From: Flavobacterium sp. JAS
GTDB taxonomy: Bacteria > Bacteroidota > Bacteroidia > Flavobacteriales > Flavobacteriaceae
Reading direction: 5' to 3'
Length of the DNA: 64,000 bases
NCBI RefSeq assembly: GCF_020991455.1
Contig: NZ_JAJMOX010000010.1
Span: 124,001 to 188,000 of the forward strand
The notes beneath the pieces were generated by a model. That model did not search any database. It saw only the letters and a list, made by a program, of their open reading frames with translations, and was not told where the DNA came from. Numbering within the stretch: the stretch's first letter is position 1; every line of letters begins with the position of its first letter. Positions 35,434 through 42,712 of the stretch are shown here, piece by piece. The position numbers were made by a program, and so were the translations under genes.

Positions 35434-36747
35434 TTAAGCAGGTTCTCCGTATAAATCAAATTCTGTAGCCTCAATTATTCTTATATTAACAAATTCACCA
35501 GTTTTTACGTAATGTTTAGACGCATCGATCAAAACTTCGTTGTCAACATCAGGGCTATCAAACTCAGTTCTACCCACAAAATGTGCGCCTTCTTTTCTGT
35601 CAATGATACATTTGTATACTTGTCCTACTTTTTCCTGATTTAAATCCCATGAAATTTGAGATTGTAATTCCATGATTTCGTTAGCTCTTGCTTGTTTAAC
35701 ATCATCCGGAACATCATCTTCCAATAAATAAGCGTGCGTATTTTCTTCATGAGAATAAGCAAAACATCCCATTCTGTCAAATTTCATTTCCTGAACAAAA
35801 TCTTTCAAAATTTCAAAATCTTCCTGAGTTTCACCTGGATATCCAACGATCAAAGTTGTTCTGATTGCCATTCCCGGAACTGCAGCACGAAAATCTTTTA
35901 ATAACTGAGTAGTTTTAGCCTGAGTTGTACCACGACGCATAGATTTCAAAATAGAATCTGAAATATGCTGCAACGGAATATCAATATAATTACAAATCTT
36001 AGGCTCGCGTTTCATTACTTCCAAAACATCCATTGGGAAACCAGTAGGGAAGGCATAATGCAAACGAATCCATTCAATACCTTCAACTTTTACCAAAGCT
36101 TCAAGAAGTTCAGCAAGATTTCTCTTTTTATAAATATCAAGACCGTAATAAGTTAAATCCTGTGCAATTAAGATTAATTCTTTAACGCCATTTTTTGCTA
36201 AACCTTCAGTTTCTTTAATTAATTTCTCAATAGATTGCGAAACGTGTTTTCCACGCATAAGCGGAATAGCGCAAAAACTGCAAGGTCTGTCGCAACCTTC
36301 GGCAATTTTTAAATAAGCGTAGTTTTTCGGAGTTGTTGTCAAACGTTCTCCTAATAATTCATGTTTATAGTCGGCACCTAATGCTTTCAATAGCTGAGGT
36401 AACTCAGTTGTACCAAAATACTGATCTACATTCGGAATTTCTTTTTCTAAGTCTGGTCTGTAACGTTCAGATAAACATCCGGTAACAAAAACCTTATCTA
36501 CAAGTCCTTTTTCTTTTTTGTCTGCATATTCCAAAATCATATTTACTGACTCCGCTTTAGCATTATCAATAAAACCACAAGTGTTGATTACGATAATGTT
36601 TCCTTCCTCAGCTGCAGGGGCCTCATGTTGAACTTCTTTTCCGTTTGCACGAAGCTGACCCATCAAAACTTCACTGTCATATACATTTTTCGAACACCCA
36701 AGAGTGATTACGTTAATTTTGTTCTTTTTTAAAGACTTGGTTCTCAT
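35434..36747 (-). CDS. rimO: Ribosomal protein S12 methylthiotransferase RimO
   Basis: A 437-residue cytoplasmic protein with the complete RimO layout. UPF0004 domain (INVITLGCSKNVYDSEVLMGQL) carries the first cluster cysteines; the radical SAM domain has C152-X3-C156-X2-C159 in GCDRPCSFCAIP; a C-terminal TRAM domain ends GEFVNIRIIEATEFDLYGEPA. It adds a methylthio group to an aspartate of ribosomal protein S12. The ATEFDLYG ending and IPLMRG motif separate it from MiaB. Its promoter has a perfect -7 element at 36767-36774. Confidence 0.97.
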   Translation of the reverse strand: MRTKSLKKNKINVITLGCSKNVYDSEVLMGQLRANGKEVQHEAPAAEEGNIIVINTCGFIDNAKAESVNMILEYADKKEKGLVDKVFVTGCLSERYRPDLEKEIPNVDQYFGTTELPQLLKALGADYKHELLGERLTTTPKNYAYLKIAEGCDRPCSFCAIPLMRGKHVSQSIEKLIKETEGLAKNGVKELILIAQDLTYYGLDIYKKRNLAELLEALVKVEGIEWIRLHYAFPTGFPMDVLEVMKREPKICNYIDIPLQHISDSILKSMRRGTTQAKTTQLLKDFRAAVPGMAIRTTLIVGYPGETQEDFEILKDFVQEMKFDRMGCFAYSHEENTHAYLLEDDVPDDVKQARANEIMELQSQISWDLNQEKVGQVYKCIIDRKEGAHFVGRTEFDSPDVDNEVLIDASKHYVKTGEFVNIRIIEATEFDLYGEPA

Positions 36748-36766
36748 ACTTTTATAAATTGGAGTG

Positions 36767-36774
36767 CAAAATTA
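36767..36774 (-). promoter_or_regulatory. TAnnTTTG -7 element for rimO
   Basis: Minus strand reads TAATTTTG, 19 nt upstream of the rimO ATG. Confidence 0.5.
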
Positions 36775-36830
36775 CACTTTTTTATTCAAACACCGCTTGT
36801 TTCCGTTTCTTTTAGATGTTTTTTATGAAG

Positions 36831-36904
36831 CTAATCCCGCTGTCCGTTATATCTTTTCCTTGCTAAAGGAGCAAGAAAAAGGATGTCACTCCCATCGGGG
36901 CTAA
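36831..36904. repeat. REP-like intergenic element (CTAATCCCGCTGTCC...CATCGGGGCTA)
   Basis: Contains an internal hairpin (CTTTTCCTTGCT aaagg AGCAAGAAAAAG) flanked by GC-richer ends. I recognise this form as a recurrent intergenic element of flavobacterial genomes; the copy at 16865-16950 is related. Confidence 0.6.
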
Positions 36905-36933
36905 AAAAAATCCGTCAAGTAAGACCTGACGGA
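36903..36933 (-). terminator. Terminator of the FadL-type gene
   Basis: On the minus strand TCCGTCA and TGACGGA form a stem around a 9-nt loop followed by a T run (the A run at 36903-36910). Confidence 0.8.
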
Positions 36934-36960
36934 AATTTCAATTCATCTATTTGTTCTTAA

Positions 36961-38463
36961 TTACAATTCAAATAATAAAGTCAAAGAAACATTGTTTAGT
37001 TTCGATGTAATGTTAGCTCCATCTGTAAATCCTCTGTCAAAAAATCCCTGATTTGATTTTCTTTCCATATAAGAATACGCTAAATCTACTTTGGTAGCTC
37101 CAAAATTATATCCTAAACCTCCAGAATAGCTATTTAAATCTCCAATTGTAGTTCCGTTTTTATAAGGGCTTCCTTCAAAACGATAGCCGCCACGCAGGCT
37201 TAATTGTTTTATTTTGTATTCAGCTCCAACTCTTAATTCTCCATTGCTGGTTAATTGATTGCTGATATCATTGTTGACACCTCTAAAACCTGAATCACTC
37301 GTTGGTTTGTATTTCGTGTTTCCATAATCTTTAATAGAATAATCAACGCTAATTAAACCAGATTTTCCAAATACATACGCAGCACTAAATGTTGTTTTTC
37401 CAGGAGTTTGTAGTGTATAGGATTTGTAAACGTTTACAATATTCGGGTTAACCGAATTGTTTATTGGCTGTCCTCCGCTAGCTTGTGTTGTTGTATATAA
37501 GCTTTGTGAAACTTCGTCATATAGATCGTACCAAGTGTTTGATTCGTAAGCTAAACCAAGTCTAAATGATTCAGTAACTTTCGCAATAGCTCCCAGTTGA
37601 AAAGAGAATCCATTTCCGTAAGTATATAAGTCATTATTGAAACGTAAACTTGATATAGTTTCAGTTGGCTGAAGCGGATTGTCATTGTCTTCGTAGAAGC
37701 TTGACGATCTTCTATAATCAAGAATATGAACGTTTAAGTTTGCTCCTAGATATAATCTGTCTTTAAATGAAGTTGCAATATTAAAACTTGCTTTGCTATT
37801 GTATCCGTTTGTGTAAACTTGGTTTTCGTGGTAATAATTACCTCCGGCAGGTACATTAGAAATGTATTGTGTGTTGCCAGGGGTATTGTTAACAGGGTTT
37901 ATTACGTATCCTTTATATCCAAAATATGCTTGTTGCTCGTCATAAAATTGATCTCTATAAGGAATTCCTGTTATATCGCCTAAAGGTATTCCATTGGCAT
38001 ACGATAAAAAGTAATTATCTATAGAGTTTGTTGGATTTGTTCCGGCAGAAAAAACACTGTTGTCAAAGTTTTTTGTGTTTTCATAAGTTGCTCCAATAGC
38101 AATTTTTTTCCAATTATTATTAGGGTTGTGATCATGAAAAACAAAAACACCGCCGGCTTGGTTTAATATAAATGAATTATCCTTGTTGCTGGTTTGAGTG
38201 CCAAAATAGTTAGAGTTGTTTTTCGTATTTTGATTGCTAAAAGTAACTCCAAGCTGATTGTTAGAAAATATCGCAGATCCTGCAGGATTGACAGTAATGG
38301 CAGATAAATCTCCTCCAACGGCTCCAAAAGCACCGCTCATGGCTCTGAATCGTGCTGTTCCGGTTATGTTGTCTTGTGCATAGCGAATAGCATCAGATAC
38401 TTCTTGAGAATGTGAGACGCTGACAGTTAGTCCTGTAATTAGTAGGAAGAATATTTTTTTCAT
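36961..38463 (-). CDS. OmpP1/FadL-family outer membrane protein
   Basis: A 500-residue precursor with signal peptide MKKIFFLLITGLTVSVSHSQ. The N-terminal hatch-like segment (RFRAMSGAFGAVGGDLSAITVNPAGSAIFSNNQLGVTFS) carries the NPAG motif of the FadL/TodX (Toluene_X) family; a 14-strand barrel follows, with the terminal strand ending LTLLFEL. Family members move hydrophobic compounds such as fatty acids or aromatics through the outer membrane; the actual ligand is unknown. 51 bp downstream of the low-complexity lipoprotein gene and on the same strand. Confidence 0.87.
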   Translation of the reverse strand: MKKIFFLLITGLTVSVSHSQEVSDAIRYAQDNITGTARFRAMSGAFGAVGGDLSAITVNPAGSAIFSNNQLGVTFSNQNTKNNSNYFGTQTSNKDNSFILNQAGGVFVFHDHNPNNNWKKIAIGATYENTKNFDNSVFSAGTNPTNSIDNYFLSYANGIPLGDITGIPYRDQFYDEQQAYFGYKGYVINPVNNTPGNTQYISNVPAGGNYYHENQVYTNGYNSKASFNIATSFKDRLYLGANLNVHILDYRRSSSFYEDNDNPLQPTETISSLRFNNDLYTYGNGFSFQLGAIAKVTESFRLGLAYESNTWYDLYDEVSQSLYTTTQASGGQPINNSVNPNIVNVYKSYTLQTPGKTTFSAAYVFGKSGLISVDYSIKDYGNTKYKPTSDSGFRGVNNDISNQLTSNGELRVGAEYKIKQLSLRGGYRFEGSPYKNGTTIGDLNSYSGGLGYNFGATKVDLAYSYMERKSNQGFFDRGFTDGANITSKLNNVSLTLLFEL

Positions 38464-38514
38464 TTTAGGTAAGATTTAGTTTGATTTTTCGATTTGTGAA
38501 ATGTGGGGAAGAAA

Positions 38515-39507
38515 TTATCTTCTTCCGCCACCACCTCCGCCACCGTACGATCTTCCGCCACCGCCTCCTCCGCCGCCAGATGATCTCATGCTTCCGCCTC
38601 CACCGCTATTCATAGAGCGAGATGGGCTAGGAGAGTAGCTTCTGGATGAGCTGCTGTTGTTATTGTAGTTGTAGCTTCTGTTTGTGTTAGCATTGCTGCT
38701 AGATCTTCTGTTGCTATAATCGGTACTATTATATTGAGTGCTTGAGCCTCTTCTGTTTGAAAAATTAGGACTAGAGTTATATGTTCTTCCGTTTACAGAA
38801 GAGCTTCTTCTGTAATCAGTATAACCATTTGATCTATTTGTTGTATAGTCTCTTCTGTTTGTTGTGTAATTTCTATTGGTGTAGTTTCTGTCTGTGCTAT
38901 AGCTTCCTCTATTGCTGTAGTTTCTGTTGTAACCATAGTTTCTTCCGCTATAATAAGCAGCAGATCCTCTTCTTCCATAACTATAAGCATAGTTATTGTA
39001 TCCGTAGTAAGGTCTGTAATAACCTGGGTAGCCCCATCCGCCTCCCCAATATCCTGGGTATCCCCAAGCATATCCAGGGTAACCCCAGTAACCTCCATAG
39101 CCCCATCCATAATAAGGATATCCAAAACCAAAACCGAATCCTATTGACCAGGTTGGATCAGAATAAACATTAACGGATACTTCAGAGTTGCTGCTTCCCC
39201 AAGCCGGGTAAGCTTTAGCGGTAGTTTGAGTACTGTCGCTTTCTGCATAATTGCCATAACTGTCAACATCTGTAAAAATTTCAGTTGGCTGATTGTCATC
39301 TTGCAATGATCTAAAGTAGTCTTTATATTGGTTATTTGTATTGGTGGTAGTAGTTTGAGCATACATTCTTTGTGAGCCACCATATACACCGTCGTTGTCA
39401 GCGTATGATGTATTTTGGTAAGAACCACACGATGCTAGTAGAAAACTCAATAATCCAATTAAGTAAAAATGACTTGAGTTTTGACGAAGAGTAATAGAAG
39501 TTTTCAT
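38515..39507 (-). CDS. Low-complexity Gly/Tyr/Asn/Ser/Arg-rich lipoprotein
   Basis: A 330-residue precursor with lipoprotein signal ending FLLASC. After an acidic, Thr/Gln-rich region and a segment with SVNVYSDPTWSIGFGFGFGYPYYGWGYGGYWG, it becomes GYPGYW and then RNYxNRxxYxxxR and S/N-rich repeats, ending in SGGGGSMRSSGGGGGGGGRS and a polyglycine-Arg tail. Composition resembles prion-like or adhesive low-complexity domains. No enzymatic motif. I do not know the function; a cell-surface or periplasmic scaffold is a guess. Divergent from proS with a perfect -7 element (39538-39545). Two long antisense/alternate frames across it are compositional shadows. Confidence 0.75.
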   Translation of the reverse strand: MKTSITLRQNSSHFYLIGLLSFLLASCGSYQNTSYADNDGVYGGSQRMYAQTTTTNTNNQYKDYFRSLQDDNQPTEIFTDVDSYGNYAESDSTQTTAKAYPAWGSSNSEVSVNVYSDPTWSIGFGFGFGYPYYGWGYGGYWGYPGYAWGYPGYWGGGWGYPGYYRPYYGYNNYAYSYGRRGSAAYYSGRNYGYNRNYSNRGSYSTDRNYTNRNYTTNRRDYTTNRSNGYTDYRRSSSVNGRTYNSSPNFSNRRGSSTQYNSTDYSNRRSSSNANTNRSYNYNNNSSSSRSYSPSPSRSMNSGGGGSMRSSGGGGGGGGRSYGGGGGGGRR

Positions 39508-39537
39508 ATCTGTCGTGTTTTTTATTGTTGCACATTA

Positions 39538-39545
39538 CAAAAATA
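39538..39545 (-). promoter_or_regulatory. TAnnTTTG -7 element for the low-complexity lipoprotein gene
   Basis: Minus strand reads TATTTTTG, 30 nt upstream of the ATG. Confidence 0.5.
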
Positions 39546-39608
39546 GTTAGTTTTGTCAAACTATTTAGTTAAAATTAATAAAACAAAATTTGTGCCAAAC
39601 TATTCAAT

Positions 39609-41087
39609 ATGAGTAAGAACCTCACTACAAGATCAGAAGATTATTCGAAATGGTATAATGAACTGGTTGTAAAAGCAGATCTAGCCGAGAACTCAGGAGT
39701 TAGAGGATGTATGGTTATTAAACCTTACGGATATGCTATTTGGGAAAAAATGCAGGCGGAGTTAGATAGAATGTTTAAAGAAACAGGACATCAAAATGCA
39801 TACTTTCCTTTATTCGTGCCGAAAAGCATGTTTGAGGCGGAAGAAAAAAATGCAGAAGGATTTGCAAAAGAATGTGCTATTGTAACGCATTATAGATTAA
39901 AAAATGATCCGGATAAACCCGGAAAACTTATGGTTGACCCAAATGCTAAGTTGGAGGAAGAGCTTATTGTTCGACCTACGAGTGAGGCAATTATTTGGTC
40001 TACTTATAAAGGATGGGTACAATCGTATAGAGATTTACCATTGTTGATTAATCAATGGGCAAATGTGGTACGTTGGGAAATGCGTACGCGTTTGTTTTTA
40101 AGAACTGCAGAATTTTTATGGCAGGAAGGGCATACAGCTCACGCTACAAAAGCTGAAGCTATTGAGGAGTCTGAAAAAATGATGAATGTTTATGCAGATT
40201 TCGTTCAGGACTTTATGGCGATTCCGGTTGTAAAAGGTATTAAAACTGAAACAGAACGTTTTGCAGGTGCTGATGAAACTTATTGTATTGAAGCTTTAAT
40301 GCAGGACGGAAAAGCATTGCAAGCGGGGACATCTCACTTTTTGGGGCAAAACTTCGCAAAAGCATTTGATGTGAAGTTCGCTAATGCCGAAGGAAAGCAA
40401 GAACATGTTTGGGGAACCTCTTGGGGAGTTTCTACCCGTTTGATGGGAGCGTTGGTTATGACACACTCAGATGATCAGGGATTAGTGTTGCCTCCTAATT
40501 TGGCGCCAATACAAGTTGTGATTGTTCCTATTTACAAAACGGATGAACAATTGGTTGAAATTACTGCTGCAGTTAATGATTTGACAGCAAAACTTAGAAA
40601 ACTGAAGATTTCGGTTAAATATGACGACAGAACAACTCAAAAACCAGGATTCAAGTTTGCTGAATGGGAATTGAAAGGAGTTCCTGTTAGAATTGCTGTT
40701 GGTCCAAAAGATTTAGAAAATGGAACTTTTGAGGTTGCAAGACGTGATACATTGACAAAAGAAGTTGTTTCTGGTGAAGGAATCGTAAATTATATTAATG
40801 ACTTGTTAGAACAGATTCAGGCGGATTTATTTAACAAAGCATTGGACTATCGTAATACTCATATTACTGAAGTAAATAGTTTTGAGGAATTTAAAGAAAT
40901 TTTAGACGGTAAAGGAGGGTTTGTATCTGCACATTGGGATGGAACTGCTGCTACCGAAGAAAAGATAAAAGATTTGACAAAAGCTACGATTCGTTGCATT
41001 CCTTTGGATGCTGTTGAAGAGGCTGGAACCTGTGTGTTTACTGGTAATCCTTCTTCAAAAAGAGTGCTTTTTGCGAAGGCATATTAA
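39609..41087 (+). CDS. proS: Prolyl-tRNA synthetase (archaeal/eukaryotic type)
   Basis: A 492-residue cytoplasmic class II synthetase. Motif 2 region RWEMRTRLFLRTAEFLWQEGHTAHAT and motif 3 region GTSWGVSTRLMGALVMTHSDDQGLVLPP are intact, followed by the anticodon-binding domain (IQVVIVPIYK...) and the C-terminal zinc-like/ProS-C region ending SSKRVLFAKAY. The short length and lack of the bacterial editing insertion between motifs 2 and 3 mark the ProS type 3 form common in Bacteroidota. Charges tRNA-Pro. Alone on its strand; tRNA-Glu genes follow. Confidence 0.97.
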   Translation: MSKNLTTRSEDYSKWYNELVVKADLAENSGVRGCMVIKPYGYAIWEKMQAELDRMFKETGHQNAYFPLFVPKSMFEAEEKNAEGFAKECAIVTHYRLKNDPDKPGKLMVDPNAKLEEELIVRPTSEAIIWSTYKGWVQSYRDLPLLINQWANVVRWEMRTRLFLRTAEFLWQEGHTAHATKAEAIEESEKMMNVYADFVQDFMAIPVVKGIKTETERFAGADETYCIEALMQDGKALQAGTSHFLGQNFAKAFDVKFANAEGKQEHVWGTSWGVSTRLMGALVMTHSDDQGLVLPPNLAPIQVVIVPIYKTDEQLVEITAAVNDLTAKLRKLKISVKYDDRTTQKPGFKFAEWELKGVPVRIAVGPKDLENGTFEVARRDTLTKEVVSGEGIVNYINDLLEQIQADLFNKALDYRNTHITEVNSFEEFKEILDGKGGFVSAHWDGTAATEEKIKDLTKATIRCIPLDAVEEAGTCVFTGNPSSKRVLFAKAY

Positions 41088-41114
41088 AAATTTTTATTTT
41101 TTTTTGCATCAGGT

Positions 41115-41145
41115 ATTGTACATCTTAAAAATAGTTGTATTTTTG
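41115..41145 (+). promoter_or_regulatory. Promoter of the tRNA-Glu cluster
   Basis: ATTG (41115-41118), 19-nt spacer and TATTTTTG (41138-41145) match the flavobacterial consensus (TTTG-N19-TAnnTTTG) almost perfectly, 20 nt before the first tRNA. Confidence 0.75.
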
Positions 41146-41164
41146 CATCCGCATTAGAGAAGCA

Positions 41165-41236
41165 GGCCCGTTCGTCTATCGGTTAGGACGCATGGTTTTC
41201 ATCCATGTAAGAGCGGTTCGATTCCGCTACGGGCTA
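41165..41236 (+). tRNA. tRNA-Glu (UUC), copy 1
   Basis: Seventy-two nt without encoded CCA. Acceptor GGCCCGT/ACGGGCT with a G1-U72 wobble, anticodon loop TTTTCAT in stem CATGG/CCATG giving anticodon TTC, T arm AGCGG TTCGATT CCGCT, discriminator A. Confidence 0.96.
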
Positions 41237-41283
41237 CTACTTTTTTACTGCAAAAATGTTCTTGAAATACTGAGAATTAAAAT

Positions 41284-41355
41284 GGCCCGTTCGTCTATCG
41301 GTTAGGACGCATGGTTTTCATCCATGTAAGAGCGGTTCGATTCCGCTACGGGCTA
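41284..41355 (+). tRNA. tRNA-Glu (UUC), copy 2
   Basis: Identical base for base to the gene at 41165-41236; a recent tandem duplication separated by 47 nt. Confidence 0.96.
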
Positions 41356-41398
41356 CAATTTCAATTTATTTTAAATTGAAGAAAACTTAGAAGAATTT

Positions 41399-41470
41399 GG
41401 TCTGTTCGTCTAGGGGTTAGGACTCCAGGCTTTCGTCCTGGTAACAGGGGTTCGATTCCCTTACAGACTA
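41399..41470 (+). tRNA. tRNA-Glu (UUC), diverged third gene
   Basis: Acceptor GGTCTGT/ACAGACT (again G1-U72), anticodon stem CCAGG/CCTGG with loop CTTTCGT giving TTC, T arm AGGGG TTCGATT CCCTT, discriminator A. Body differs clearly from copies 1 and 2, but the anticodon is the same. Confidence 0.9.
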
Positions 41471-41624
41471 CTGAATTAGTTGTAAATAAGTTTTGTAAAA
41501 TAAAAATTGGTGTCTCGATTTTTGTTTTATTAGTTAAAACCAAAGTGATTGTTTTGTAATTGTGGGAGGTTTTTCTTTTTTAACTAGTATTTATAATAAT
41601 TATTACATCTAAAATTAAAACAAA

Positions 41625-41876
41625 ATGGCAAATCATAAGTCAGCATTAAAAAGAATCAGAAGTAACGAAAAAAGAAGAGTTCTTAACAGATATCAACATA
41701 AAACTACTCGTAACGCTATTAAAGCATTAAGATTAGCTACTGATAAAGCTGATGCTTCTTCAAAATTATCAACAGTTATTTCTATGATTGATAAATTAGC
41801 TAAAAAGAATATCATTCATGATAATAAAGCTTCTAACTTGAAGTCTAAATTAACTAAACATGTTGCTAAATTGTAA
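41625..41876 (+). CDS. rpsT: 30S ribosomal protein S20
   Basis: The 83-residue basic protein reads MANHKSALKRIRSNEKRRVLNRY at its start and NIIHDNKASNLKSKLTKHVAKL at its end, both characteristic of bS20 (usual length about 85). It binds 16S rRNA in the small subunit. Monocistronic with a strong terminator 25 bp after the stop. Confidence 0.98.
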   Translation: MANHKSALKRIRSNEKRRVLNRYQHKTTRNAIKALRLATDKADASSKLSTVISMIDKLAKKNIIHDNKASNLKSKLTKHVAKL

Positions 41877-41900
41877 TTAATTACAATTTCCTAAAAATAT

Positions 41901-41928
41901 AAAAGTCCTCTTTTGAGGACTTTTCTTG
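41901..41928 (+). terminator. Terminator of rpsT
   Basis: Perfect 10-bp stem AAAAGTCCTC/GAGGACTTTT (41901-41910, 41915-41924) with a TTTT loop. Confidence 0.92.
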
Positions 41929-42018
41929 TTTATATACTAAGGGTAAATTCTAAATAAAAAATGGATCAACGCTAAATATTGTGGGAAACGTAAAATATAC
42001 TCACTAATTATTTTTTAC

Positions 42019-42166
42019 CGCAGAGAACGCAAAGATTTTTATCTAAGAATGTCTTAGAAAGCGCAGAGTTCGCAAAGCTAAATCAATACAAAGCTTTGCG
42101 TCCCGATAGCTATCGGGATTGCCTTTTATAAAACCTAAGAGTAAAAAAAACTTAGCGTTCTCTGCG
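42019..42166. repeat. Large intergenic inverted repeat with internal palindromes
   Basis: CGCAGAGAACGC (42019-42030) pairs with GCGTTCTCTGCG (42155-42166). Inside are an 18-nt perfect palindrome TCCCGATAGCTATCGGGA (42101-42118) and partial copies of the arm (gcgcagagttcgcaaag). Occupies the middle of the 415-bp gap between rpsT and the response-regulator gene. Confidence 0.82.
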
Positions 42167-42185
42167 ATAATTTTTTTTTCACAGG

Positions 42186-42272
42186 TTTTAGGATTGATCC
42201 TAAAAAAAATCCAAATTCCAATACTGATCGCTTAACTTAATCAAGCATCAAGATCGGAATTTGGAATTTTTT
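42186..42272 (-). terminator. Hairpin pair ending the REC/PAS-kinase transcript
   Basis: TTTTAGGAT/ATCCTAAAA (42186-42194 and 42197-42205) and CCAAATTCC/GGAATTTGG (42211-42219 and 42256-42264) lie downstream of the leftward gene, with an A run (T run on the minus strand) between them at 42202-42208. Probably bidirectional. Confidence 0.65.
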
Positions 42273-42291
42273 ATTTGGAATTTATTCTGGA

Positions 42292-42708
42292 CTAAATGTC
42301 AATTTTCTTTTTAAGGTATTCCAGCATAGGTTGTGTAATTGGCTTTGAAAGAAAATCAATTATTATAGGGTATTTTTTTGCTTTAGTTAAATCGTCCGGA
42401 TCTATTGTAGAGGATAAAACAATGACATTGGCGGTTTTGTTGAATTCGGCGTAATCTGAAGAAGTAAAATGATCAAGAAACTCCCAACCTCCCATAACCG
42501 GCATGTTCAAATCTAGAAAAATCAGTTCAGGTTTCTTGTTGACTTTGTTTCTGTTGTTGGTGTATTTTAAGGTGTTGAAGTGATGAAGTGCTTCTTCTCC
42601 GTTTTGAGCAGTAATAATTTCATTCGAAAATTCGGATTTTGCAATTACTTTTTTGCATAACATCAACGTGATAGGGTCATCGTCAATGCACAGAATTTGC
42701 TCGAGCAT
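42292..42708 (-). CDS. REC-only response regulator (Rcp1-like)
   Basis: A 138-residue single-domain receiver: acidic DDD near residue 9-10, phosphoacceptor D66 in LIFLDLNMPVMGG, Ser/Thr switch in VLSST and lysine in FLSKPI. The insertion around YTNNRNKVNKKPE is typical of Rcp1-type regulators paired with PAS/phytochrome kinases. No output domain, so it acts by protein contact or phosphorelay. Four bp downstream of the cognate kinase gene. Confidence 0.92.
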   Translation of the reverse strand: MLEQILCIDDDPITLMLCKKVIAKSEFSNEIITAQNGEEALHHFNTLKYTNNRNKVNKKPELIFLDLNMPVMGGWEFLDHFTSSDYAEFNKTANVIVLSSTIDPDDLTKAKKYPIIIDFLSKPITQPMLEYLKKKIDI

Positions 42709-42712
42709 GATT

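Noticed and set aside
38781..39428. Long alternate frames over the low-complexity lipoprotein gene
   Set aside because: Compositional shadows of repetitive Gly/Tyr/Asn codons; only the annotated frame has a signal peptide and lipobox.
41361..41543. Small minus-strand open frame near the tRNA genes
   Set aside because: It lies across the third tRNA-Glu gene and has no recognisable protein; it is the antisense of the tRNA.
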